This document shows, piece after piece, positions 12,301-25,279 of a stretch of 64,000 bases of DNA. Below the pieces are notes generated by a model that saw nothing but the letters and a program-made list of their open reading frames with translations, did no database searches and was not told where the DNA came from. The DNA comes from Arctopsyche grandis. Lineage: Eukaryota > Arthropoda > Insecta > Trichoptera > Hydropsychidae. Where the stretch lies: the NCBI RefSeq assembly GCF_051622035.1, contig NC_135357.1, positions 20,636,256 through 20,700,255 on the forward strand. Direction: 5' to 3'. How positions within the stretch are numbered: position 1 is the first letter of the stretch; every line of letters begins with the position of its first letter. The position numbers were made by a program, and so were the translations under genes.

Positions 12301-15300
12301 AGCGTCAGATTGATGCAACACGTCTAATAAGCATTGTCCGGAAAATAGTTGGCAGCCCTATTTAAAGGGCTAAGGTTAACTTACACTGAACTGAGAATAT
12401 CTATAAGCTACTTACGGAAACACAGCAAGTATTCAAATGCTGAAACTCACCTCCTAGAAACAAACAAAATAAAACAAGTTAATATACGAGAGGTATGTAT
12501 GTACATACATATGTAAGTAGAGAAACAAGTCAAAACACTACAAAGGAAATATGTTTCGTATCGTTAGGTCATCGCAACGATTGGTGAACATTGTGGTCAC
12601 GGATTTATTTGCATTAATTGATGTTGTTCCAACAACACGGTATTGTTAATTCGAAAAGCTTTTCGAGATCAAGGGGGTCAGGCCGTTGCGAGAGAGCGTG
12701 GGCGTGCAGTACCCCGGGGGCCCTGCACCGGTTATACCCATACGAAACACGCGACAAAATATCAACCGATTAATTACACGGCAATTCAATGTGATTAATT
12801 ACACGTTGAGATTACATCACTATCTGTTCTGATATATATTATAAATAAACACTTTCCTTAGAAATGGATTTACTTCCGAGAGAAGCTTTCACAGACAAAA
12901 AGTTTATCTGTAAGGATTAAAGTGAATCAATCAGTGCCAAATCGACACATGTATGTATGTAGATCATTAACCCTTTGTAGGTACGCCAACGACTCACGGG
13001 CGAGTCGCATCGATTTCTCCTTTGAAACGTACGATATTTAACGCTTAAAATGGCTTTACTTGCACCGTCTATAGTCGTACTTGGGATACAAAAATAAAAT
13101 AAAATCCCGAGTACGAATGATCACAAAAATCTATTGTTACTGCATAGATAAAGTAAAAATGACAGTGAAACACGTAACGTTTACCACTGTTTAATTGAGT
13201 TACAAAAGGGCGGTAGAAAGCCGCGTATATATATAGCTAGCTGTCATCGCTTCGATCTAATACAATATTCAGATGTAAATTTAATGATTAAACTCCTCTA
13301 GCTTCATAGTGGAAACAATAGCTTACTTCAATGTTAGCTAACCCCCCCGTATGTCGGTAAAATATCAAAGCAAGCTGAAGAGTGGAAGTGATACAAAATC
13401 AGATCCTAATTTTTTGACGGGCAGGAATGTCACTGAAATAACAGAGTGAAGCTTATAAAGAGCTTGTAAAAATATAAATGACTTGAGTTTTTTGGTACTC
13501 TTCTAACATAAATGTAACAGATGTCATTAGGGCTGCCACTTAATCAATTATATTGAGAAATTTGAAACGTCCATAAATTGCCACGCCAAAAGTCACACCA
13601 AACCTCTGGGAGCGTCGAATTATGTGAGTCAAGTCATTTTTTTAAATAATCATAAAAAAGCTATCAAATAATTTTTGACTTATTTAAAAATTGCTGGCGT
13701 ACATAGAAAGATCAAATATTTCGCGGGGGGCAATGAACTGGTTAAATAATTTATAGGCCGAATGAAAAGGAGCTAAATTTTGAACGTAAATCATTATTTT
13801 GCAGTAATTTCGTAAGAGCAATTATATGGCAGAAGATAAAGTTTCACTTCCAAAGCACGGCATAAGTACATATATAATTAATTCCAAAACGGAGAATATA
13901 GAAATAGCGACGGGTAAGCTAGCTACCTGCAATCATTGACAATACACTTGATCCTCACCGTATTCGACAGGAAAATCAGCAACGGCGACATGTTGACATA
14001 ATTGCTTTTATATATGTACATACTTATGTATGTATTAAAATCACATTAACAAAATATTACCGTGATTTTCTATACAACAGGGACAGTCAAGGCGTCACCA
14101 AAAAAAAAATGCATACATAGTAGTTTCACGATGAAAAATGATTAGGCTGTATTAGGTTTTCACTTTTCGGTAATAATACATGGAATACAATAGTGTCGGA
14201 TATAAAATTGCTATTTGAAACAGGTATCGCATTCAAACCGGAATGCCATTCATGTTGTTTAAGCGGAGGTAAAGGTTAATAAAAAAAAGGCGCCACATGC
14301 TGATCGAATTAACTATTAGCCAGACATATTGAAAAACGCATTAAGGCTCGCACAGCCATAAACACACGTTTCAATTAGCAAAAATAAAACCTACCGAAAA
14401 AAGCGGTCTCTTTTTATTATAATTATTTTTACATCGAGACGTTGCGTTTTTAAATTTTAACAATAATATAATCGTCGAACCGGTCATGGTTCGGCGAAAA
14501 AGATAATAAAAATACGCACGGGATGCACCGGTCGACGTTAGCGAAAAATTTTCAAGAATGTTAACATCGTATTTTTTCATTCGTTTTAACGACTATGAAG
14601 ATCCTTTGATGTTTTTGCACCATTCACATAGGATAGAATGAAGATTCATTAGCCTTTTTCACGGGGCAGATAGAGAAGAGGGGAATGCGGTGAGTACACT
14701 CGGTATTATACATAAATATGTAGGTGTATATTATGGTGTTAATTTAGATGTAAAATGCCTCGTCTTTGGGCGAGCGAGCATGCTGGGTTAATTACTAAAA
14801 TGAATCGTATATTAGAAAAGAGGTGGCGTCTCAGATATATTCAAGCAAAAGAGGCGAAATTTTATTTTCACGTAAATAAACACAAAAATACATATACACT
14901 AAACAAATCTTACATCAAATGTTTATCAACAATCAAATTTAATTAAAAAAAAGTCAATCAAAATAAATATTTTGGTGGAAATAGTCAAGACGCGTTTTCA
15001 ATTGAGCAGTGTTGAATAAATTTTGAAGCAAGTCAAGTGTGCGAAATTGCTCCGATAAAAATCTACAATAAATCAGACACGTAATAATGTAGCGTTCGCA
15101 GAGTTTACAAGCCCTGCAACGGCATCACAGTATAGCGGACACTGAGAAGGATCTCTTTACCCAGCTTTCAAAAATATTCAGGCGTGAGTTATGGCCGTCG
15201 GTAAATTATTGCAAGGCAATTTATTAAAACAGGCAGACAGAACCAACGCCGAAACACGAAACCCATATATGAACGTAAAACGAACGCGCTATACATACAT

Positions 15301-15670
15301 ATGTATGTATATTATAGATGTACTTTTTAGTGTGAAATTTCATCAATTCCGAAAAAACGCCAAGTTGGCTATGCACTTTGCTAATGGATTTCATTTTTTT
15401 TTATTTGAAGCACGTCTATGCACAAACCCACCGTCAAAAAACAACTGAAAAGTTTCACTTCTACCGCGTGCGTCTTTAAAAACCAAAGATCTTTTTGAAA
15501 CATCTCTCAAAACCCTCTATTGTATTGTGCCATGGAGTTAGTCAAATAAACTACGATCTTAGTCAAATAAACGGATCGACTCAGGACCATCATACTGCTA
15601 GTTATCAAGCAAACCTAAATATGAACATAAAATAGGTAAGTACATCATCATCTACAGCCATTCACCATCC
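9303..15670. other. Long gene-less stretch
   Basis: About 6.4 kb with no supported gene. Short frames at 10.3-11.7 kb overlap on both strands and show no domain. A small GC-rich patch (about 12665-12735, ending near CCCCGGGGGCCC) stands out from its AT-rich surroundings. It could be a regulatory element or a missed exon, but nothing identifies it. Confidence 0.5.
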
Positions 15671-15679
15671 TATTATTTA

Positions 15680-15860
15680 TTATACATATTTCTAATTTCA
15701 TCTACCTATTTTCATTTTGACTTACCTTTCACAATTTTACCAATCTAGCACTTCTTTTGTCCACCTTTCATCCATTCTTCTAGCTACATGAACCGCCCAT
15801 TACCATTTCAATATCTTCACTCTTTCCACTACCCATGTCACACTTCTCACCCACGTATTT
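15680..15860 (-). repeat. LINE reverse-transcriptase tail relic, copy 1
   Basis: On the minus strand it aligns with the relic at 22205-22350: both read an 'ARRM..W....(V/C)L.W' segment followed by a degenerate RWVDEI-type segment, typical of the C-terminal end of non-LTR retrotransposon pol proteins. This copy has several stops and is shorter. Confidence 0.45.
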
Positions 15861-15904
15861 CGTTTTTCACTACTCATTGCATTGGAATTTGAGTAGAATA
15901 TTGA

Positions 15905-15970
15905 CGTTCAGTGTCCAGGTTACATATCATATAGAGGTCGTGGGTTCAAATCCCAATCGGTACGATTATT
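15905..15970 (+). repeat. Possible tRNA-like (B-box) fragment
   Basis: GGGTTCAAATCCC matches a pol III B box within a small hairpin (GTGGG...CCCAAT). No convincing A box or cloverleaf is present. It is most likely a SINE fragment. Confidence 0.3.
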
Positions 15971-16170
15971 AGCTGCAGATCAGCCGTCACCTATTAGAAT
16001 TCGCCAATTTATCTAACCCCTCCCTTCCCCCACATTCCTCACAAAATTTGTTGAGAAATAGAACTGGAAATATGCTTACCTACATATGTACATTTGCAGA
16101 ACGTGTTTGGCTATAGATCTCGTTATTGTAATGTTTTTGCAATTTTTTAAGTACTTACGTACAAAATTTG

Positions 16171-16214
16171 ACCATAGGTGTCGCCTTGGGGCAACCTGTC
16201 GTAGCACCTATGGT
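16171..16214. repeat. Inverted repeat hairpin
   Basis: ACCATAGGTG (16171-16180) and CACCTATGGT (16205-16214) form a 10-bp stem with a 24-base GC-rich loop. Function unknown. Confidence 0.5.
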
Positions 16215-17863
16215 AAAAATATATATGAAGAGATAATTATCAAGTTTCACACCAACTTAATTTTGATCTACATATAGGTAAGCATAGGCATCGGTATAAC
16301 AAAGCCAAAATGTTATTTTCCTACTACGATCAAACGACTTTTATCCTATCCAATGAAGAATTTCCACATGGGCGAGATAAATTAGTAAAACAACATGCTC
16401 CAGTGAAATGGTGAATCAGGCGAGAAACGCAGAACGGAACATCCCTCCTATGAAGCACATCAGAGCGTTCAAGTGGCATTTGAGGCACACACCCCTTGAT
16501 TTTTCCAAAGCCTCACTCGTGATGATTCATCAACGCAAACTCCTCTATATGTAGTTTATGCCGTCTTGCATTTGAGGTTGATTAAAATGTTGATTAAACC
16601 CGAACAGAAATAAAGGTTGCGTAATTATTGCAACACGGAAGCGTTGCTTCGCGACCGACCGGTTTCGTCCTACGCCATTTCAAGTTTCTTGCACTTCATT
16701 TAGCGCTTCAGAAAAAGCGACGGTCCTTAAACGAAGACCACTGGAAGAAGACGGGGTAAAAACGAGCCCAGTTCGAACCGTATTCGTTACATCGGGTTTA
16801 AGCGATACATCGAGTACTTATATGGAAGCTCGCCCAGTTGTGTGCAACGAACCAGTTGGTACATTGGACAGATTTAGCTTGCACATCCAAAGCGAAATTG
16901 AAAACGTGTCGCATAATTGTTCTGTATTCGAAAGAAGCCCTGCACTGATTGCAGTGGAGGTAAACCACCTAGCAACAGACAACAAGTACCAGTCTCAAGA
17001 TGAATAATTTCGATACATATCTGAGCATACTAATTAAATTCATTATTCCACTTACATACAGAATTGATATAAAAGAAATAGGGTATTGCCCAACAAATTA
17101 TAACATTTTTACTGAGAAGATGGATGAAACCCTATTTGGACATTATATTTCCGAAAAAAAAAATGATATTTGTAGTAAAATTTCATTGAGTAGCCAAATT
17201 TTATTGAAGTGTAAACTTTCGTGACTTCGATTCGGCGTAAAACCGTTACGGAAGTATTTAGTGGCAAAAACCGTGTGCTGTTTCCTTTTAACATGTGTAA
17301 AAGGTCATCAACTGACGCTGCGTTCATTCACATGAACTTCACGTCTCCCCCTGTCCAAGGTAGGGCTCCGCCCCTGTCTAGTCGTGTTTCATTTTCTAAT
17401 CGCAAGTTACATTTATTGAGTACATATATCTAGGGAAACATTTTAACAAGGTACTGGTTGGTTTGGTGAGCAATTTTCAAATTCTTGCAGAATTCAGCTT
17501 CAATGTTCCCGACCAATTCAGGTACATTGGATGCCGCAGTTTGTTCTCTTCTCCTGTGGCACGTACCTATTTGATGTGTCCGTTGGCTGTTACAAGGGGC
17601 ACACGCTCTTCAACCAGATTTCTGTAAGCTTGAATTGCTTAATCTATGCTGCTTTCATTGAGGGATTGTTCAATTTGAGGTCGTAAACGCATTCTAAGAT
17701 TGTATTTTTTTTATATATTGATATATTTGTTATATATTATATCTTATGTTTGTTTTCACATCAACGTTATTCTTGTATCATTTTTTAATGACAAATTGGA
17801 GCAATGTTATGGCAAAAATGTGTGAGTGAGTGACGGCAGAATATAGCCCAAAAACTGATGATC
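16215..17863. other. Gene-less stretch
   Basis: Includes a CpG-richer patch at about 16620-16990 with a 61-codon frame (16822-17007) that has no recognisable domain. Frames on both strands at 17.0-17.4 kb overlap. Nothing is called. Confidence 0.45.
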
Positions 17864-17871
17864 ATCATCAG

Positions 17872-18015
17872 TAGAGGTCGGAATCTGAAGGGGCCGGAAT
17901 CGCGCCGCCTATTGTTCCTTTGTTGTAAATCCTTTGTAAAAAAGGTTCGGCAAACCTTTAACAATGCATTTACAATCTTTGAACAATAAACAGCCCCTTC
18001 AGATTCCGGTCTCTA
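17872..18015. mobile_element. hAT-type MITE, copy B (144 bp)
   Basis: The best-preserved member of the family. The inverted ends are TAGAGGTCGGAATCTGAAGG and, in reverse complement, TAGAGACCGGAATCTGAAGG. The perfect 8-bp TSD is ATCATCAG (17864-17871, 18016-18023). The core again has AACCTTTAACAATGCATTTA. Non-coding. Confidence 0.93.
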
Positions 18016-18041
18016 ATCATCAGTGATGATGATGAAAGTTA

Positions 18042-18516
18042 AGGTCTATTTATATTGGCACAGCACAGGCCGTTAACTACACGTAACCAGCAGTACGAAA
18101 AGTATTTTTAGTTAATTCATGTTTCATTGGCGCATGCGCATTCATATGCCAGCAGTAATGCTCAGTGGTAGCGCGTATGTTTAGCAGCAAGTGATTATTG
18201 GGTTCGATCCCAATACTGCTGGTTAGACTTGGATATTTGTGACTCCAAGTCGATCGTTTCATATCAAAGTTTGCCAACTTCATCTGATCATTGTTGAAAC
18301 GGTTCCTCGAAATTGGCAAAAAAATCATCCTACCTGCCGTCACAAATCTTCTGTATTTAATTTATGTACAATTTGTAAAAATATGTACAAATCTAAATCC
18401 ATTGATGTCTCAATGGATTAATTATTAATTTTGTGTTCTTCAACTTCTCGAAATACAGTGATTTATGCGTGTTACGTTCAGTTGCCGGTCTATGCCGAGC
18501 CAATATGAATAGACCT
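18042..18516. mobile_element. Harbinger-type MITE (about 475 bp)
   Basis: Inverted ends AGGTCTATTTATATTGGC and, in reverse complement, AGGTCTATTCATATTGGC, about 30 bp each. The AGGTCT(A/G)TT(T/C)ATA terminus and the subterminal GTACGAAAAGTATT are shared with the Harbinger element at 24627. The flanks give no clean 3-bp TSD (TTA versus TAT). It contains a tRNA-like segment. Confidence 0.75.
18150..18223 (+). repeat. tRNA-like segment inside the MITE
   Basis: A 7-bp acceptor-like stem (CCAGCAG/CTGCTGG), an A-box-like GCTCAGTGGTAGCGC and a B-box-like GGTTCGATCCC are in tRNA order. The spacing between acceptor and D-stem (4 bases), a 6-base T loop and a poor anticodon arm argue against a working tRNA. 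It may be a captured pseudo-tRNA or SINE head. Confidence 0.5.
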
Positions 18517-21500
18517 TATAGCGTGGTGTTGACAAACACGCATCATATTGTTGTGGAGCTTATTGCTTTCTTGCGGTTTCACCAGCAGATCTAGAGAATT
18601 TGCTATATTTTCGGTACACATGTGTAATATTGTATTTAAATTTGCGTTTTACGCAATGCAACGATACGATTACAGTGCAGCAAATTAATATATAAGTGAT
18701 TGTAGGTCGACTGAAGCCGATTCGGCCGCGAGGAAAAGGGTTAAAAGGGTCGTGTCCATTGTGTGTCCGGTCTCATTATTCGCGAGGCGGATTCCTTCGG
18801 TCCTGCAGAACCCGAACCCGGTCTGCAGGAATGCGGCCACCTTTCCCACGGTCAAGTGCATATTCAATCGCCAGCATATAAATAATACCGGCCGAATCGA
18901 AAAATGCTTTCATACGTTCACATTATAATATGGGTGTGTGCGTGCGTGTGAGAGGGCTTTTTCTCCTTTATAGCGTTTTCTTATCCCCTTTTTTGGTGCG
19001 TAATTGAATGGGAAGCTGCATTCTTGCAATCCAATTGCGGAGATAAGCCAGGCTGAGAGACCTCATCAAAGAGGGGAAATGGCCAATAAAGAGGTGAGTG
19101 AGTACCTTATAAACATTTTTCCAGGTATTCAATAAGGAGATGAGATAATCTTACATTGGATTTCGACGCAATAACGACAAAATAACAAATTTTGAGACTA
19201 TTTACATATGTACATATTTCTATATTAATCAAATGCATCTATGAAAGCGATTTGGAAATTGACGTGTTAAAACCAGGGCTGTGAAGTCGCTCCAAAATTA
19301 ACCGACTCCGACTTAAACTTCAACTCTAACGAATTTAGTGAGATTAACTTTTATTGTGAGCAATAAAGAAACCACTAAAAATTAACATATAATCTAATTC
19401 ATTGAATAATAGTGTTTTTACCCGGCTTCGCTCGGTATTTGTAATATAAACCGCTGAAACATGGCCAATCTAATGGTAAAAATTTTAATAAATTTATTTG
19501 AATAGTTTTATTTCATTTAAATATTCATTTGTTTTTTTATTAAATTGAACGTCACGGACTCTACGAACCAAATAAACAAACATACATACATAAAAAGTCA
19601 CTTTCAAAATTATATATTAGATTAGATAATGGTAATGAAATTAATTTACTTCAATAAAGTAGGAGACTCTAGTTGACACATACCATATTATGTACCATTA
19701 ATTAAAGAAAATAATAAAAAGGAGCGAGTCGGTTGATTTTTTTACGACTCAACTCCGGTCGAAATGCTACGACTACGCGACTCTGACTCCACAGACCTGG
19801 TAAAATCTCACCTGAGACTACGTTAATTATAAAAATGAGTATTTTATTTAATAATATGTAGATATGAGATATGAAACGACAACGAAATCAGCGAAATGTG
19901 AAATAGTGCGATAGCTTTACATACACACATATTTTTAAAATATGTACAAAGTCAACAAAATTCTAATCCGACACCAAAATTTTACAAGCATATAAAGTAA
20001 TTCGACCTGACTAAATAAAGGATAATTCACGCTTCGGTGATCAAAGAATACCGTGACACAAAATGGCATAAAGTTGCACAAAATGTCGGCCGATTGTCAA
20101 CCCATTCGTGTCATTATTTAGATGCACACAGTAGCTCCGACACGAGAGAAAGACACAGAACACAAAAGAGCCGGTGCATAGAACACATACTCATTCATTG
20201 TTTATGCATTATTTTTTCTGTGCGTGTGTCGGCGATGTTACGAGCCATAAATTTAGTTTATGGTCATTTTAGTGGCCTGTCAATTCAATGAACGGAACTA
20301 TGCATCCAACATTTAAGAGGAGGATGAAGGCGGAACACCTCCAGAACATCGCTTCATTAAGTTGCATTCGTTCGGTGCACTTATGATAACCAACACCTGC
20401 AGCAGAATATGTAATAGAATTAATACGGATCGGTTTTTTTTCGTCTTCTTAAAAATGTTGAGAACCCGATAAAGTAGCTTAGAGTGTTGTGTTTGCTTTA
20501 GTCGTCGCTGTAAACATGGACCAGTTCTAGTCGACAGGCGACAACAGTTCAGAAGACTGGACCAACAAACACATAAAGGCTGTTTAGTCTACTTTGACCA
20601 TTGTGCCCGCATAACTGCACCGGAAAAAGAAACAAACCAGATGCATAATATCGTTTTTGTATGTGTACGAAAATAAATAGAGGATGCATCGAGGATGGGA
20701 GACTGGCTTTGAGAAATACAAGACAAAATTCAATAGAAAAATATTTTTCGAACCGCCGAAACACCATCATTCATCAATTTAATTTACTTGAATCAGAAAT
20801 TCATATTGTAAGTGAGTAAATAATAAAAAAAAAGTTGATGCAACCCTAGCAGGGTTTCCGGGAATTTAGCTCTGAACAAAAACCGACCCACAGACGAAAG
20901 GAATGTGACGACAAACACCGGCAGAAACGCACCCTGAGGATACTATGCAAGTAGGTAGACATGTAGATAGGCATATTTATCTACACTGAATTGTATGGTG
21001 GTTTAAAACTTATTAAAATTTTACCAAACTATAGATTAAATGCCGAAATAGTTTGTGAAGACATATGAATGCATGTCACTTCAAATCCCATTTTGTGATC
21101 AAGTCCGGTTTTCCAGTTGAACGAGATGGGAATCAGCTACGCGCCTATGTACTTCCATACTACTTCTGATTCTTAAGAAGTTTGATAGCTAAATATTACT
21201 GTCAGATTCAGATATAAATCCATTCTAAATATTATTTATGTGCCGATTTAATTGTGTTGTGCATTCCATTTGGCGAGTTAAATCGTAAATTTACAGCGTA
21301 AAAACCGATTTAAATAAACGAGCGGACATTGATTTAAACGAGCCGCGACATATCGTTATTGAATTGTCAGCGAATTAATGGCCGGCACCGCATCGCATTC
21401 GGCCAATAAATTAATTAAATGCCCGTACAAATATGGCGATTAGCATTCTTGATTTAATTCTGCAGATAGGAAAAAATGTATCGAAAAAAGACGCACGCAG

Positions 21501-22200
21501 ACAGGTGACATGGACGGAATAAAAAAACCGGTCGTTTTGACATTTCCTCGAATATTTCCACAATTTTAGTATGCACCGACCGTTTTTAAACGGTCGAAGA
21601 TGATCATCACGATCGCTGAAAAACAAAAAAACATGAGATGCTACTACATACATATACATATAAGGACATACAAACGTGAGACAAATACAATTCTGTTCAC
21701 AGAATTTTACGAAATATTTCAACAGTGTGAATTATTCAGACTACGTCGAAGCAAATGCAAGAGGATACATAAGTAAAAAAAATCGGATTCATTTTCAGGT
21801 AAACCATTGCATATACGCATTACGTTTGTGATATATTATATTATAGATATTTCAAGAAAATCAAACACCCATTCATTGCCTGATATGAAGTTTCAGCTTC
21901 CTGTTGATATTTAAGAATTTCCCATATACGAACTCCTCACATATCAATATTTACACATTTATCAGATAGACATATCGATCATAAATTGACATTGTCATCA
22001 GTTCTGATATCCTACGTAAACGGTAGTCGGCATCTTTTACAAAGTCACACAATGATGGGAAAACTGAAATACTTACCTATAACGGTCGCGTGTATTTAAA
22101 AAAAAAAGAGGAATTGGGATATACATATCAACTTCATCCTCATAATTTACATCCACCGCGGAATTAAGGCATTCGTATCTGTTTTGCGAAACTCTGGTCC
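18517..22200. other. Gene-less stretch
   Basis: No supported gene. Near 19412 the phrase ACCCGGCTTCGCTCGG resembles the start of the dispersed 'CCCGGC' repeat seen at 29717, but the boundaries are unclear. Short frames at 20.0 and 21.4-21.7 kb have no domains. Confidence 0.45.
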
Positions 22201-22204
22201 ATCT

Positions 22205-22350
22205 CAACCCATACATGCATATTTCTAATTTCGTCTACCCATCTTCCTTGCGGGCTTCCATTCTCTCGGGTACCATTCCAGCACTTCTTTTGCCCACCTA
22301 GCCACCCACCGTTCATTCTTCTAGCTACGTGACCCAGCCTATAGCCATTT
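22205..22350 (-). pseudogene. LINE reverse-transcriptase C-terminal relic, copy 2
   Basis: On the minus strand it reads ...RRMNGGW..., then NGTRENGSPQGRWVDEI. This resembles the conserved tail ('GRP..RW.DEI') of non-LTR retrotransposon endonuclease-reverse transcriptases. It is only about 50 codons long and has lost the polymerase core. It matches the relic at 15680. Confidence 0.55.
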
Positions 22351-22359
22351 CAATCTCAT

Positions 22360-23780
22360 TGAATATGTTGTGTTTTTATCTTACAAAAGTGTATTTTTTT
22401 TCATTCTAAAATATGAATGCATACATTGCAACTGTATTAGTGACCAATAATTGAGCCGTTATATTTGAAAGTGGTATAAGTCCACTTTTCTTCATTTCGA
22501 GAAATATTTCGCACAACATTAAATATGATGTTTCGCGCTTAACAATATTTAAAAACGTAAAGGAGGTTTGTAAAAATACTGGTGGCCTGTAATACGTTGA
22601 TTCTGCTTTTCCGAGATTCTGGACATATCGAATTAAAATAAGTAATAACTATTTGTGAATTAAGTCAAACAGAAACAAATAGTGTTTTTGGAGCTGAAAT
22701 ATAACAGCTCAATTGTAAAAAAATTATCAATGGAGACTTTTAGCGATGGGGGAAAGCACCTTGAAAATTGTTAAATAAAACACTACATGTGTCTACAATT
22801 CTCGGTGACTTTCGTAGTTAAGACCTGGAAAAGGTGGTTTAAAGTTATCAAGGAAAAAAATCAACAATTTATAGACATATTAATACAGGTACAACAAATG
22901 AAAACAATTGACAATTCCCAAAATTTTTGATATTTGTGTGGAAACATTGATTTTTCAATGCGATTTGCTTTTTAAACCAAAACCGGACAATGTTGAAAAA
23001 ATCACGATTCTTCCTTTCATTGAATTTCTGAATCTCTCGTTTTAAATGAAAAAAACACCACATTGAGAATTCTATGAATCGCTGATTTAGCACAATAGTG
23101 ACTAAACGAATTTGATGAGATTGATCACATTGGTTTAATTAGGTAAATTGAATTAAATTAAATTTTAAATAAACGTTTCATACGGTCCAACATTTCAGTT
23201 AGATCTCTGACATACCACCAGCAGCATCTCTTGATATGTGACTGGTTTTAAAAGAGGTAGAAACGGTTAGTCCATCATGTTAATAGACAGACGGATACGA
23301 AAGAAGGCGTGCCACTAAAGAAAACCGAGGGTTGTGGAGACGACATTTTTTCCACAATCTGATTCCGATTGTAGAAATGTAAATCATTTACTTTTAATTG
23401 AACTTTTTGTATATACATATACTATTAATGTTTTATTTGTGAAACTATGAATGAACGCATTTGTCAAATATCAGACCCCTCCTCAATATAATCTAAACAT
23501 GAGAAAGAGGTAAAGATAGAAACCCTGTCTCAGATCTACGTACATATCTTTGAGTGAGTTAGTAATTCAATATTCATATACCAACATTTTTAAGTAAAAA
23601 AAAAAGGTGATTTAAACACATAATATGAGTAAGGTTCCACTACTCCACGAGCCTGGAAAACCCATCATCACAGATGATACTTTCCCGATCGGGAAATTGT
23701 ATCGCTTCTAAACGAACAATGGAAATGTGAACGAAAACAAATGAAACAGTGGATAATAGGAAATGATAAATTTGAATGAG
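22360..23780. other. Gene-less stretch
   Basis: AT-rich sequence, no supported gene or repeat boundary. Confidence 0.5.
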
Positions 23781-23783
23781 TAC

Positions 23784-24051
23784 CGTTGTTGATCGGTTGA
23801 TGAAGCAGATCAGTGTTTGTGGAAGTGGAGAGCAGCGGTCGCAGAAGGGTGGCCGCCCCCTCGCAAGGCCCGGCCTGAGACTGGGGCAGTTGTTGAGGCA
23901 GAGGCTGAGACTGGGGCTGGGGCTGTGGCTGGGACTGGGCCTGGGACTGGGGCAGAGACTGGTGCGATTGCTGGCCCTGCGACAGAGACAGCGGCAGCAC
24001 CGACCACACCAACGCCAATGACAGCAGCGGAAAACACACGCGGCGCCGCAT
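23784..24051 (-). CDS. Putative first coding exon of a secreted or membrane protein
   Basis: Minus-strand frame starting at ATG 24051. About residues 1-24 form a classic signal peptide (MRRRVCFPLLSLALVW..., with Arg residues then a hydrophobic core). A low-complexity Q/P/S-rich stretch follows at about residues 26-60, then GPCEGAATLLRPLL. A GT donor (CAACG|GTACTC) after 23784 would end the exon at 89 codons plus one base. No partner exon was recognised in the window, and a lower-coordinate exon would be expected. The coding strand is a (CTGGGA)-like simple repeat, so a chance frame is possible. The family is not recognised. Confidence 0.4.
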
Positions 24052-24916
24052 CACGGCTCACTCGAACACGCACCAAAACACATGACACGAGCCGCACCAC
24101 CGTCCGACAACACCACCGCTTGACGACTGATCGGGGTTTGCTACTCACTACACCACACACCACTACACCACTACACTACCACTCGACACTCGGTATCTTA
24201 ATCTACTTATTATCGGCCATGTCACTGATGCGTTCAAAAACGCGTTGACATAGACGAAAAAGGATAGCAAATTAACATATATATGAATTTTTCTAATTGT
24301 TTTAAATTCATTTATAAATTAAGTCCGTACAGGAATCATTAAAGAATGGACCACCAATTGCCAACCGATCTGGATGAATGAATTCTAATACAATTAATAA
24401 ATGTATGCATTTCATAATGTTGAGGACATTTAAAACATTTAACTATACTATTATTATCGGTTCGGTGATTACATTTGGGATGTAACCCGCTACCATTATA
24501 ATCGTGATGAAATTGTTCGATTGTATACGATTTATTTTAGAATGGGAACCACGAGCAAGATACAAGGGGACTCGGTACAACGTCACCTAGTCCTCTTGTA
24601 TCCTTGAAAATATAAAGAACGGTTAAAGGTCTGTTCATACCTAGTCAGCACGCACCGACTTCAGCAGGTATCCGGCCGTACGAAAAGTATTCTTTGGTAC
24701 ATTTTGTATAGGTATATTCATATCAACCGTCACGTTTACGCCACGGCACGCTTACAGCAGTACCCGAAATTTCCTGTTCATACCTTACAGCAACATCCGT
24801 CAACGTATCGTATCCGTTTTTTTGGCCATCGTGGAAATATACACACGAATTACGTGCCATGAGTCTGCCGCTTTGCTGTTTTGGACCAATTATCGATAGT
24901 GACAGTTGACAGCTGT

Positions 24917-25273
24917 TCAATCTTTCGACATGGTTTTGGCACAAATATTTAAAAAAAAAATAATTTTTTTACGGAAATATTTAAAAAATATTTGTCCATC
25001 ATCCACAAGCTCCTTATACAGTGTCCAAAACTCTCCTTCGGTTTTTCTATTTTTTAACATGGGATGCACATCAAAACGCCTCCGTGCTTTTTTATTGCCT
25101 TCTCGAGCTTCTTTTTCCAACAACAGCGCAATTATACATAATTTTTCGTTCGATAAACGTCGAAACATTTTTGGTGACTTGTATTCTGACGCGTAGCTAC
25201 GAATGCACGTGTATGCATTCATATTGCAAGTACTCGACAATACGACGTAAGCAATATTGTGCCGTATCGTCAT
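24917..25273 (-). pseudogene. Harbinger (HARBI1/ALP1-like) transposase N-terminal fragment
   Basis: Minus-strand frame from about 25273. The diagnostic segment RRRFDVHPMLKNR, then EGEFWTLYKELV and a FFKYFRK-like end, resembles the N-terminal region of HARBI1/ALP1-like nucleases (typical form: VHP...R...GEF..L..EL..D...F..YFR). The DDE catalytic domain is missing, so this cannot act as a nuclease. It lies inside defined Harbinger ends, next to the inserted LTR. Confidence 0.75.
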
Positions 25274-25279
25274 GGCCTT

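Noticed and set aside
12960-13760. Another piggyBac element (TTAACCCTTTG at 12967)
   Set aside because: No matching inverted end with TTAA was found downstream.
18150-18223. Functional tRNA gene
   Set aside because: The D-arm spacing, 6-base T loop and poor anticodon arm do not fit, and it lies inside a MITE.
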